From an uncultured Lachnospiraceae bacterium (GTDB lineage: Bacteria; Bacillota; Clostridia; Lachnospirales; Lachnospiraceae), in contig CACZIO010000019.1 in NCBI GenBank assembly GCA_902781215.1, positions 1 to 47,844 of the forward strand: 47,844 bases of DNA, given 5' to 3'. Position numbers and translations under genes: made by a program. Under the pieces are notes generated by a model, which was not told where the DNA came from, searched no databases, and saw nothing but the letters and a program-made list of their open reading frames with translations. Numbering within the stretch: the first letter of the stretch is position 1; each line of letters starts with the position of its first letter. Below are positions 33,084 through 41,300 of the stretch, in pieces.

Positions 33084-33132
33084 AACAGGCTCCTGCAGAA
33101 TGCTTACAATCAGCACACTGCGGGAGCCTGTT
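33084..33132 (+). terminator. Long hairpin after sufB
   Basis: A 15-bp stem (AACAGGCTCCTGCAG against CTGCGGGAGCCTGTT, one G-U pair) with a 19-base loop. An AT-rich stretch with TATAAT follows rather than a U-tract, so termination is plausible but not certain. Confidence 0.65.
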
Positions 33133-33200
33133 ATAGTATAATCATATTAGATGCCATAGACACATAGACCGGGGATACCCCCGGCGGAAAGGAATTCCCG

Positions 33201-33437
33201 ATGCTCTTCTTTAAAAAGAAAAACGCCTCATCCGGTCAGTCCGCCGCCCACTATGACCCAAAGACACAGGAGCCGGTCCTGCACTGCAGCATCTGCAACG
33301 GCGAGCAGGTCGCGGGCTTCAAGGACTGCAGGACCGGCGCCTTCACCGAGGTCATGCTGGTCCGCACCCCCGCCGACCTGGAGACCTTCCGCAGCAGGTA
33401 CGGGATCGGAGACGGCGAGATCCGGAAGGTATACTGA
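33201..33437 (+). CDS. Small conserved-type protein with a CSIC motif, function unknown
   Basis: A 78-residue product: a Lys-rich start (FFKKKNASS), then HCSICNGEQVAGFKDCRTGA, FTEVMLVRTPADLETFRSRY and GIGDGEIRKVY. The two Cys of CSIC and a third in KDCRTG could bind metal. The order of strands and helix looks like a compact domain, and the codon use is like its neighbours. GAAAGGAATT precedes the ATG. It lies after the suf operon but behind a long hairpin, so a link to Fe-S assembly is only possible. No name is recognised. Confidence 0.75.
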   Translation: MLFFKKKNASSGQSAAHYDPKTQEPVLHCSICNGEQVAGFKDCRTGAFTEVMLVRTPADLETFRSRYGIGDGEIRKVY

Positions 33438-33469
33438 TAGCCACAGAAAAACAGAACACACTTTGCCAC

Positions 33470-33512
33470 CAGGCCTGCTGCCGATTTGTATTTCTTATCG
33501 ACTGCAGGCCTG
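33470..33512. terminator. Hairpin between converging genes
   Basis: Perfect 9-bp arms CAGGCCTGC and GCAGGCCTG with a 25-base loop separate the rightward small gene from the leftward HD gene. A bidirectional terminator role is likely although T-runs are weak. Confidence 0.5.
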
Positions 33513-33526
33513 TTCCGGGCTCAGGC

Positions 33527-33967
33527 TCAATCCCCCTCAGTGCCTGTCAGGATCTCCAGCGCCTGGCTGTATTTTGCCAGTCTCTCCCGGTCCCGTTCCG
33601 TCATATTGGGAATGCGTCCCGCTGTGCTGTTGTGCTGCAGGTCAGCCATTTTCACCTTGGCCGCGATCGGGTTGTCCTTCAGTCTCCGCACATAGTCCAG
33701 ATACTCTGAGCCGTCGTTGTGCGTAAGCAGTGCGACCGCTTCGATAACAGAAGCCGGAAACCCCTCTGCCTCCAACTGCTCCAGTTCCCAGTTGGAGTCC
33801 TCCACCACATCGTGCAGCAGCGCCGCGCAGATCTCCTCTTCCGTCTCCATCTGCTCCGCGACATGAAAGGGATGGAAGACGTAGGGGACACCCCCTTTGT
33901 CAAAGCGGTCCTTATGCGCTTTATAGCAGATTATCATAGCTTTCTGGGTCAGTTCTGTGTAGAGCAT
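33527..33967 (-). CDS. HD-domain phosphohydrolase, RelA/SpoT-type hydrolase domain
   Basis: The 146-residue protein is a single HD domain like the (p)ppGpp hydrolase part of RelA/SpoT or the small Mesh1-type enzymes: KAMIICYKAHKDRFDKGGVP, YVFHPFHVAEQM, then the HD pair in AALLHDVVEDSNWE and VKMADLQHNSTAGRIPNM. No synthetase domain is present. It could hydrolyse alarmones or other nucleotides; the sequence alone does not decide. The ATG at 33967 is chosen because AAAGGAAG lies upstream and it gives the family N-terminus; the longer frame adds 32 basic residues without a ribosome site. Confidence 0.82.
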   Translation of the reverse strand: MLYTELTQKAMIICYKAHKDRFDKGGVPYVFHPFHVAEQMETEEEICAALLHDVVEDSNWELEQLEAEGFPASVIEAVALLTHNDGSEYLDYVRRLKDNPIAAKVKMADLQHNSTAGRIPNMTERDRERLAKYSQALEILTGTEGD

Positions 33968-34178
33968 ATGCTGTTTTTCTTCCTTTCTTCTGAATGTATA
34001 AATCTCATTTGCAGCAATTTGCCTTTTTCTTTTTCTGACAAGTATAATATAGGCGGATAACACCTGCCTGCAGGGGGCAGATCCACTCCGGATTCGCCGG
34101 GAATCCCCCTGCCGGCAGCCCGCAGAGCAGTCCTGAAACCTGCAGAAAAATCTTTTTTAAATAATTGCAAAATTCCTG

Positions 34179-34208
34179 TTGACATGAAACCGTCCGCCGT
34201 GTTAACAT
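34179..34208 (+). promoter_or_regulatory. Promoter of tRNA-Thr
   Basis: A perfect TTGACA (34179-34184), an 18-base spacer and TAACAT (34203-34208), about 34 bp before the tRNA. Confidence 0.7.
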
Positions 34209-34241
34209 ACATTCGTTGCGGAAAACAGCAGCAAACAATAC

Positions 34242-34314
34242 GCTGGCATAGCACAGTCGGTAGTGCGTCGCATTGGTAGTGCGGAGGTCACGAGTTCGAT
34301 TCTCGTTGCCAGCT
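34242..34314 (+). tRNA. tRNA-Thr (anticodon GGT)
   Basis: The acceptor arms GCTGGCA and TGCCAGC pair fully. The D-arm is GCAC/GTGC. The anticodon stem is TCGCA/TGCGG with loop TTGGTAG, giving anticodon GGT (threonine). The T-arm is ACGAG-TTCGATT-CTCGT. The discriminator base is T and CCA is not encoded. It has its own promoter and terminator, so it is a single-gene unit. Confidence 0.97.
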
Positions 34315-34327
34315 CTCAATCAAAGCT

Positions 34328-34358
34328 CCCGGAATCCACAGTGGATTCCGGGATTTTT
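34328..34358 (+). terminator. Terminator of tRNA-Thr
   Basis: A 10-bp stem CCCGGAATCC/GGATTCCGGG with a 5-base loop, followed by ATTTTT. Confidence 0.92.
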
Positions 34359-34366
34359 CTATTCTG

Positions 34367-35170
34367 TCAGGTTTTCTTTCTGATCGTAAAAAAATGTCCA
34401 TGTCCGAGACCGGCTGCATCCATCCGGACAGGGCCTGCCTGCCAGCCGTCGGCAAGCAGAAAGGAAGGCTCTCCGTTCTCCGGATTGGTCTCGTATGCAT
34501 AACAGAGCATGTGGTGGTTCTTATATTTGGGGTGAAAATAGACCTGGAGGTAGACGATGGCGCCGCTGTCCAGGGCCCTGCGCACGTCCCTGGCTGTGAT
34601 CCAGGGGTGAAAGCGGACCGACACATCATCGGCGCAGCCGGCGGCACGCAGACAGCTGCGCAGGAAGATCCCGGTCAGGAAGTTGGAGGTACCCCCGAAC
34701 CGCCCCAGGATATCGCTGTTCCAGTAGATGTGCTCACGGCGGCCGATTTGCGCGCACTGAAGAAAGAGCTCCTGCTCATGCGCCCTGGAAATCCGCCGCT
34801 GCGCTGCTTTTGAAGCGGCCGGCAGGGGGAGGGATCTGACCGGGTCTGCCGAAGTCATTCCAGCCTTCCCTGACCTTTGAGATCCTCCATCCATATCTGC
34901 CGTTTCCGGCTTCCCCGGTTGCACAGTCTCAACAGTCCTGTCTGACCGGCCGTACAGGGCCAGGTTCTCCAGCGTCCGGATCACATTCACGGCCGCGGTC
35001 GGGCCGCAGTGGCGTTGAAACCCCTGCTGCAGGCTGCCGAACTGGCCGGTCGTGCAATAGGAAGCAAAAGGGATCCAGGCCGTGGATCCCTTTTCTCCCT
35101 GGTTCCGTTGCCGCCATCCGGCAGCTCCGGCTGCGGTTCTCTGCCGCCATTCACCGGCTTTTTTCCACAT
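34367..35170 (-). CDS. Papain-like (C39-type) cysteine peptidase domain protein
   Basis: The 267-residue protein has the catalytic layout of a C39-like peptidase: Cys55 in FQRHCGPTAAVNVI, His in HHMLCYAY (219/220) and an Asp-Gly-Trp near 241, with GAIVYLQVYFHPKYKNH between. No signal peptide or partner transporter is seen, so it may act inside the cell or be a bacteriocin-type processing domain; the substrate is unknown. AGAGGA lies 7 bases before the ATG at 35170. The open frame continues 54 codons upstream into the four-hairpin repeat, which is not coding. Confidence 0.8.
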   Translation of the reverse strand: MWKKAGEWRQRTAAGAAGWRQRNQGEKGSTAWIPFASYCTTGQFGSLQQGFQRHCGPTAAVNVIRTLENLALYGRSDRTVETVQPGKPETADMDGGSQRSGKAGMTSADPVRSLPLPAASKAAQRRISRAHEQELFLQCAQIGRREHIYWNSDILGRFGGTSNFLTGIFLRSCLRAAGCADDVSVRFHPWITARDVRRALDSGAIVYLQVYFHPKYKNHHMLCYAYETNPENGEPSFLLADGWQAGPVRMDAAGLGHGHFFTIRKKT

Positions 35171-35191
35171 AACGTGTCCTCTTTTTGATTC

Positions 35192-35336
35192 GTTCCGACC
35201 ATGCCGCTCGCCAGAGCGGCATCGCAAGGAGAAATACGCGGAGGCGTTTTCTCCAATGCGATCACAGGTGCTTGGGCCGTCTCGCGGCACAAGCACCGGA
35301 GTGAAAAATCTTGTATCGACAAGATTTTTCACTCTT
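35192..35336 (+). repeat. Four-hairpin dispersed repeat, copy D (type I)
   Basis: A complete type I unit: GCCGCTC-GCCA-GAGCGGC (the only complete copy whose loop is not GNRA), AGGAGAAA/TTTCTCC with a GGAG loop, hairpin 3 as GGTGCTTG/CAAGCACC, and ATCTTGT/ACAAGAT. Hairpin 3 differs on both arms from copy A yet stays paired. It lies between the clostripain-like gene and the C39-like gene, 21 bp before the latter's start. Confidence 0.92.
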
Positions 35337-35358
35337 CGTATCAGAGGTGCTCAGTCAA

Positions 35359-35394
35359 AGTCCGGGAACCGGTCACGCACCGATTCCCGGACTC
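35359..35394 (-). terminator. Terminator-like hairpin of the clostripain-like gene
   Basis: A 10-bp stem AGTCCGGGAA/TTCCCGGACT extended by CGGT/ACCG. On the minus strand it is followed by TTTGACT, a weak T-tract. Confidence 0.65.
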
Positions 35395-35400
35395 TTCATT

Positions 35401-35499
35401 TACAAATATTCCGAAACTACATATATCCTAAACTTCATATATCCCAGACTACAAATATTACGGAACTACAAATATTCGAAACTGCAGCTATTCCGAAAC
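35401..35499. repeat. AT-rich 16-17-bp tandem repeat, six degenerate units
   Basis: Units begin at 35401, 35418, 35434, 35450, 35467 and 35483. Each reads like TACAAATATTCCGAAAC with substitutions. The array is much richer in A+T than its surroundings and lies between the clostripain-like stop codon and its hairpin. Confidence 0.85.
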
Positions 35500-35528
35500 G
35501 CAGTCACGCGGCCTCAGAATCCTCCGAA

Positions 35529-38039
35529 TCAGTGGTCGATGGCCTCGGTCCAGTAGGACTGGTTGTAGATGTCGGTCAGGCGGTAGGTCAGGCGGACGCT
35601 GCCTTCGGGCAGGGTCACGTCGCTGACAGTCAGATCGCCGTCCACAGTCAGCGGATCCTGCATGCGGTAACTGTCCTGATACGCGCCGTCATAGCCGTAG
35701 AAATCGCAGATGAAGTCGAGCGTGTCGCCGTCCTGGATCTCCGTGAGGTTCTTGGCCACCACGTCGATGTCCTCATCCTTGTAATCGGTCTGTGCGCCGG
35801 CAACATAGCCGGTCGGGTGGTCATTGTCAAAGACGATGATCAGGTTGACGCGCTGGTCATTGAGGAAGGCGGGAACGCGGCCTGTGATGGTCCAGGCGTC
35901 GCCGTCCTCCGTGGTATCCAGGTGATAGTAGGGAACGATGTGGCTGTTGATGGCCAGCCAGGTATTCCCGTCATCAGCGACCAGGTTCCCGTCCTCGTCA
36001 AAGCTGTAGATGTTGTCCAGACCCAGGTCGATGTAGCCCTCTCCGTCATCGTAGAAGAGGTTGAGATCCAGGGACTGGATGAGATCCCACTGCTGCTCAG
36101 GGAGCGACATGGCGGGCTTTCCCTCGGCGTTCTCGGTCCAGTAGAGGGCAGAGGTGTCGATGTGGTTGTCGCTGATATACTGGATGGTCTCCTCATCGGG
36201 CAGGGCGCGATCGGACATAAAGCCCGCGCTGCCGCTCAGGCCGCTGATGGAGCTGTAGTCGCCGCCCAAAAAGGACCCCAGGAGCTGACCGATCAGCTCC
36301 TCGCTGGTTCCCGAGCCGTAGGGGGATGTGCCGTAGCCGCCGGCGCTTCCGCCGCCGTAGGAGGAGCTCCCGCTGCCGTAAGAGGAACCTCCATAGGAGG
36401 ATCCGCCGCCCAGGAGAGTGCCGAACAAAGAGGGGACCGGCGATCCGGTCGAGCTGCCGCCGGCTGCCGCCTGGCCGCTGACCTCCATGCTGGCAAAGGC
36501 GCGGATGGCCTGGGTGTAATCGGCATCCATGCCGATCTCACTATAGGACTGGGTGGCCTTGTCGACATACCTTGTGCTCTGGTAAGGGAAGTAGATGGAG
36601 AGGCCGTAGGCATTGGTCATGCCGCGGGACGTCCGGTTGTACTTGACCGCGCCCAGGATGGCCTCCGCCAGATCCCTGCCCTCCTGGCTGCCGACATTGT
36701 AGGCCAGATGGGCCAGGTCAACCTGGTCGATCCGGGAGGATCTGGCAAACTCGCGGCTGCCGCTGCGGGCTCTGGAGATGGTCTTGAAATCCTTGTCCTT
36801 GATGGACTGGGTGATGGATTTCGAGAAGGCACTCAGCTTTGCCGGCATGGTATTGGAGAGCTCCGCCAGGTCCGTGACGGACAGTGTAGTCCCCTGGCCG
36901 GGCGTGCGCTTCTCGCAGGTCTGGACAAAGTCGTCGACGATCTTCTTACCCAGTTCCACCGTGGGCATGGAGGTGTTTTTGCTCAGGGCCGTCAGCCAGT
37001 TGGTGTAGTACCAGCCGATGCCGGGCTCCGTCTCCTCGGAGGCGATCATATAGTCGGCGTAGTTGTTCAGCATGAGGCCGGTCTCCGCCGTCGCCATCAG
37101 GCAGGCGTCGAAGCCCACGAAATCAAAGGTGACGCCGCCGTCCTTCAGGGCTTTGTTGATGCCGGACAGGCTCATGGAGCCGCTGTTTTTGAACTTCTCA
37201 TCGTAGCCGTAGCCGCTGACCGAGCCCGAGCCGTGGTCCCAGAAGATCAGCTCATTGCGGTTGGCGGGAAAGTTTTTCGCGCAGTACTGGATAAAAGAAG
37301 ACAGAGTCGCGGGATCCGTCATGGGCTTGGCCCCCACATTGTCCTCCAGGGTCAGCAGGCCGCCGTCTTTGATCTGGTAGATCTGATTGGTCCTGCTGCT
37401 GACGATGTTGTTGTTCCACTTGCTGCAGCCGCCCGTGTAGACGATCAGGTTGACCTTGTCGGACAGGCTCGCGCTGACCATCTCCTGCAGGTCGCTGGTC
37501 GCCATCCTGCTGCGGGACTCCAGGTCCGTGCCGCACAGGTAGACCATGATCGTAACGGTATCCTGCCCGTTTCCGATGATCTTTGTCCGCTTCTCGCGGG
37601 AGCCGGACGCGACCTCGCTGTTAAGCGTATTAACCGCAGTGCTGCCAGACCAGGAACTTCCTGAACTCCCGGAGGAGCCGCCGGAAGAAGACCCCTGTGA
37701 TCCGCCTGACGTGCTGTCTCCGAACAGGCCGCCGAAGCTTCCGCCCGAGCTCTCGTTGGCGCTGCCGTAGTCATAGCTGACGGAGCTCCCGCCGCCGGAG
37801 CCGCCCAAAAGGTTGCCGCCGCCCAGCATATAGACAATGATGGCCAGGATGATGACCGGCAGGCTCAGACCCGCTCCGCGGGTGATTCGCCGGCCTCCGC
37901 CGCCGGAGCCGCTCCCCTTTCCACTGTAACCGTCCTGCGACCCGACAGGGCCGGTCCCCAGGCCGCTTCCTCTGCGCCCCAGTCCGGTTCCCTGCCCGGT
38001 CACATTTTTTTCTCTGCCGCGCGGCCGCTCTCGATCCAT
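35529..38039 (-). CDS. Clostripain-family (C11) cysteine peptidase, membrane-anchored
   Basis: The 836-residue protein has a basic, Gly-rich cytoplasmic start, one membrane segment (about 53-75), a Gly/Ser-rich stalk (about 75-150) and a C11 peptidase domain starting VTIMVYLCGTDLESRS. The catalytic dyad is His269 in FWDHGSGS and Cys313 in GFDACLMA. A second Gly/Ser/Tyr-rich stretch (about 510-600) precedes a C-terminal beta-rich domain. Known C11 enzymes (clostripain, PmC11) cut after Arg or Lys, often after self-processing. Anchoring suggests a cell-surface protease. The C39-like gene lies downstream, past a hairpin and a repeat. Confidence 0.9.
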   Translation of the reverse strand: MDRERPRGREKNVTGQGTGLGRRGSGLGTGPVGSQDGYSGKGSGSGGGGRRITRGAGLSLPVIILAIIVYMLGGGNLLGGSGGGSSVSYDYGSANESSGGSFGGLFGDSTSGGSQGSSSGGSSGSSGSSWSGSTAVNTLNSEVASGSREKRTKIIGNGQDTVTIMVYLCGTDLESRSRMATSDLQEMVSASLSDKVNLIVYTGGCSKWNNNIVSSRTNQIYQIKDGGLLTLEDNVGAKPMTDPATLSSFIQYCAKNFPANRNELIFWDHGSGSVSGYGYDEKFKNSGSMSLSGINKALKDGGVTFDFVGFDACLMATAETGLMLNNYADYMIASEETEPGIGWYYTNWLTALSKNTSMPTVELGKKIVDDFVQTCEKRTPGQGTTLSVTDLAELSNTMPAKLSAFSKSITQSIKDKDFKTISRARSGSREFARSSRIDQVDLAHLAYNVGSQEGRDLAEAILGAVKYNRTSRGMTNAYGLSIYFPYQSTRYVDKATQSYSEIGMDADYTQAIRAFASMEVSGQAAAGGSSTGSPVPSLFGTLLGGGSSYGGSSYGSGSSSYGGGSAGGYGTSPYGSGTSEELIGQLLGSFLGGDYSSISGLSGSAGFMSDRALPDEETIQYISDNHIDTSALYWTENAEGKPAMSLPEQQWDLIQSLDLNLFYDDGEGYIDLGLDNIYSFDEDGNLVADDGNTWLAINSHIVPYYHLDTTEDGDAWTITGRVPAFLNDQRVNLIIVFDNDHPTGYVAGAQTDYKDEDIDVVAKNLTEIQDGDTLDFICDFYGYDGAYQDSYRMQDPLTVDGDLTVSDVTLPEGSVRLTYRLTDIYNQSYWTEAIDH

Positions 38040-38317
38040 GCTCTACCTCCCAACCAAGTGTATATACCACATGCAGCATCCCGATTCACTGCAGCTCCCG
38101 GACCCCCGGACTGCCTCTGCATCCGTTCACAGTCCCCTGCAGGGATGCGGTCTGTACCCGCCGGCAGGGCCTGCATCAGATCCCGGAGTACCTTCTCATA
38201 ACAGTATCAGTATATCACTTTCGGTCAGGCTTCGGTAGAAAAAGTGTTCCCGCACAAGAGGCGCATACCGGTCGGGAGGCTGTCCGGCCGCTGTCTCAGG
38301 TATCGGGCAGGCTCATT

Positions 38318-41300
38318 TTACGGTTCCGGTTTTTCCCCTTTTTTCTTTTTCCAAAGGAGGATGCCTGCGGCACCGGCGGCCGCCGCCAGCGCCGGAAACA
38401 GGTACAGCCAGATATTGGTGTCATCGCCTGTCCCGGGAGCGACAGTTGACACACTGACCGTGTCGGGCGAAGCCGGCGTCACCTTTCTCCTTCCGGAAGT
38501 CCCTGTCCCCGTCCGCACGCTCGTGCCGTCTTTTTCGGTCTTTTCCGGTTCCAAAGGTTTTCCGGGCTCTGTCGGACCCTCCGGTTCTTCCGGCTGCCGC
38601 AGAAGGACTGTCTGGTCGGCATCAGTCAGATCCTTGTGTGAGGCTACCAGCAGTTCGTCCGCAGGAATGGTTTCGGAAGTGCTCTGCGCGCCATCCTCCC
38701 TGTCACCGTCCGGTTCTTCCATAACATCTCCGGATGTATTCCCGCCTGGGCCGGCCCCCTCCTTTCCGCCGGGAAGAAGATATAAATCCTCAAAGGCGAC
38801 GGCACTCTGATCACCGGGCAGGTCTGATGCGTCAAAGGTAAAGGTCAGGTCTGTCTCTCCGTCCGCCGCCGTCGGAATCAGGACCGTCTGTGCCGTCACC
38901 GCCTTTCCGCCGGCTGTAACAGGCTTTCCGCCGTCCTTGTAGACGAGGGCTCCCCGAAGGAGGTAACTCTGTCCGGGGATCAGGTTCTCCCAGATGACAT
39001 GGTCGACGACTGTACACGCGCTTCCCGCCGGAACGGTTTTGGAGGTCCCGTCTGTTGCTGTCGCAACCGTGCGGATCTGCGGATAATGAATACTCTGGTC
39101 CTCATCGTCCGGGTCCTCATGGACAGCGACCGGCGTATCCGGATCCGGTGCCCCGGGAGGAAGTTCACCCTTAAAATACAGCCGCTCAAAGGCGACGATC
39201 GTCGTCCCGTCGAGGAGCGATGCGTCATACCGGAAGGTCAGGTCCACAGTCTCCTTCACCGCCTTTGCCCGGAAGGATGCCTCCGCGGTGACCTCCTTTC
39301 CCTTCCGGTCCAGAAGGGGGCGGCCCGTCGATTTGTCAACCAGCACACCGGTCACACGATACTCTGCCTTCGGAATCAGGCCGTCACAGGTAACATGGTC
39401 CACCGTGACAGCCCCATCTGCTGCCATTCCGATATGCATGCCGGTCTTTGCGTCATCTGCTTCCGTATCGATCGAGACCAGGTGCATGGATTGCGCCTCG
39501 TCATTGATGTCCGTGTGGGAGGTGATTTCTTTGGGTTTATCCTGCGGATCTCCGGGCTTTTCATCCTGCGGTCCATCCGACGGGTTTTCGCCGGTTGGAT
39601 TCTCCTCTGAATGCCCGCCCTCGGAGGGATCCTCTCCTGCCGGATCGTCTCCCGAAGGATCATCATCCGCCACATCTCCCTCATAGGCGTACTCATAGCA
39701 TACCAGGGTCTTTCCCTGTACTCCGGATGCATCAAAGGTAAAGCGGAGTTCCACCGTACCCCCGGGCGAGAGGATCTTTTTGACCCGTGTCGTCTCCACG
39801 GGCTTTCCGCCGATTTCCAGGGGCTTTCCGGTCTCCTTGACATAGATCACTCCGCGGAAGGTGACCTCCTGCCCGATATAGTCCTCCATGCCGCCGTAGG
39901 TGACTGTATCGGTGAGGGTCACCACGCCGTCACAGCCTGTAAAATGATAGCCGTTTTCATCGACCAGCTCTGTCTCCAGGACGGGCTTCTGTGTGTTTTC
40001 CACATTGCCCAGGTCGATGGTCATTCGGTCCGCATAGACAAAAATATCCTCAGAGAACATTTTCATCCCCCGGTTATTCTCCCCTTCAATCTCCTCGATA
40101 TGGTATTCCCCGTAGGGAAGGGCACCCAATGCATCGTCCGGCTCTGTGCCCAGTCCAAACCAGAGACGCCCGGACTGCTCCTGCCCCTGTCCGGAATCAC
40201 CGGCAGCGGGCTGTTGATCCATCTGACTGCCCGCGGCGGCTGCAGGGGTCTGATCTGAGGAGGATGAAACCTGCGGCGCGGAGACGGATCCGAGAGGGAA
40301 AACGGACTGCGGCGTCTGTGCTGCCTGCCAGCCCGCGCTGCTCACATAATTGCCGTTCCGGTCAGTCGTAAAGCGGTGCTTCTCGATCTCATTTCCCTCG
40401 TGATCAAAGCCTGTGATCTCAAAAGTGACGCCCGCCATGCGCTTCTGACTGTATCCATTGAGCTTGCGGAGGGCGATATCCCCGCGTTTGACCGCATTGT
40501 GGATACAGGTCTCTGTCTGACCTGTCAGATCGACGATCAGACCGTCCTCCCGGATCCGGAAGCGGACAGGCTCCGCGCCGCGCAGGGTGTAGCCCTCCGG
40601 CGGAGTTATTTCTTCAATCCGGTATTCTCCGTAGGAGAGCGCATGATCCTCTGTTTTGACCCTTCCCTCTGTATCTGTCTGCAGGGTCATCGCTTCCGCA
40701 CCGGGCAGGATCTTCTGATCACCCGCGTAGATAGACCGCTCTCCGTCATTGAAGATCCGGAAAACGGCTCCCTCCAGGGTCGCGCCGCCGAGCGGTGTCC
40801 CTTTCATGGTCTCCAGATCCAGCTTGGCCGCCTCCACGCCGCCGAAAATCAGGCGGTCCTCACTTTCCGCCTTCACGGTCGCCTCGAACTCCCGGACATC
40901 CACGACATGGATCTCCTCATCCGGAAGATAACCCTCCGGCGTCTTCGTCTCCCGGATGTAGTATTTTCTTCCGACCAGCATCTCGACGACATTGGAGCTG
41001 CCGTCCTCTCTGATCACAAAGGTGCCCGCGGCAGCCCGGTTTTCCCGTGCGTCCTCCTCTGATTTATAGAGTGTATAGACCGCACCGGCGATAGGCATGG
41101 TGTCCGGTTCCTTCTTTTCCTTTTCCATCGAAGAATACTTGCGCACCACGATTTTCCCCTTGCGGGGCTCCTCGACAGACTGCACGGTCGTCAGCGCATT
41201 CTCCCGCACCTCGGCCTCATAAGTCCTCGGGTCGAGCTTGAAGCCCGGGGAGGGCGTCGTCTCACGCACCGTGTATTTCCCGATCCGGACAGTCAGCTCC

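Noticed and set aside
34242..34314. tRNA-Thr as integration site of a mobile element.
   Set aside because: The gene is intact with its own promoter and terminator, and no integrase or duplicated 3' end lies nearby.
35171..35332. 54-codon N-terminal extension of the C39-like protein.
   Set aside because: It is the reverse complement of the four-hairpin repeat; a good ribosome site supports the ATG at 35170.
35401..35499. Possible CRISPR array.
   Set aside because: Units of 16-17 bp directly abut with no spacers, and no cas genes are present.
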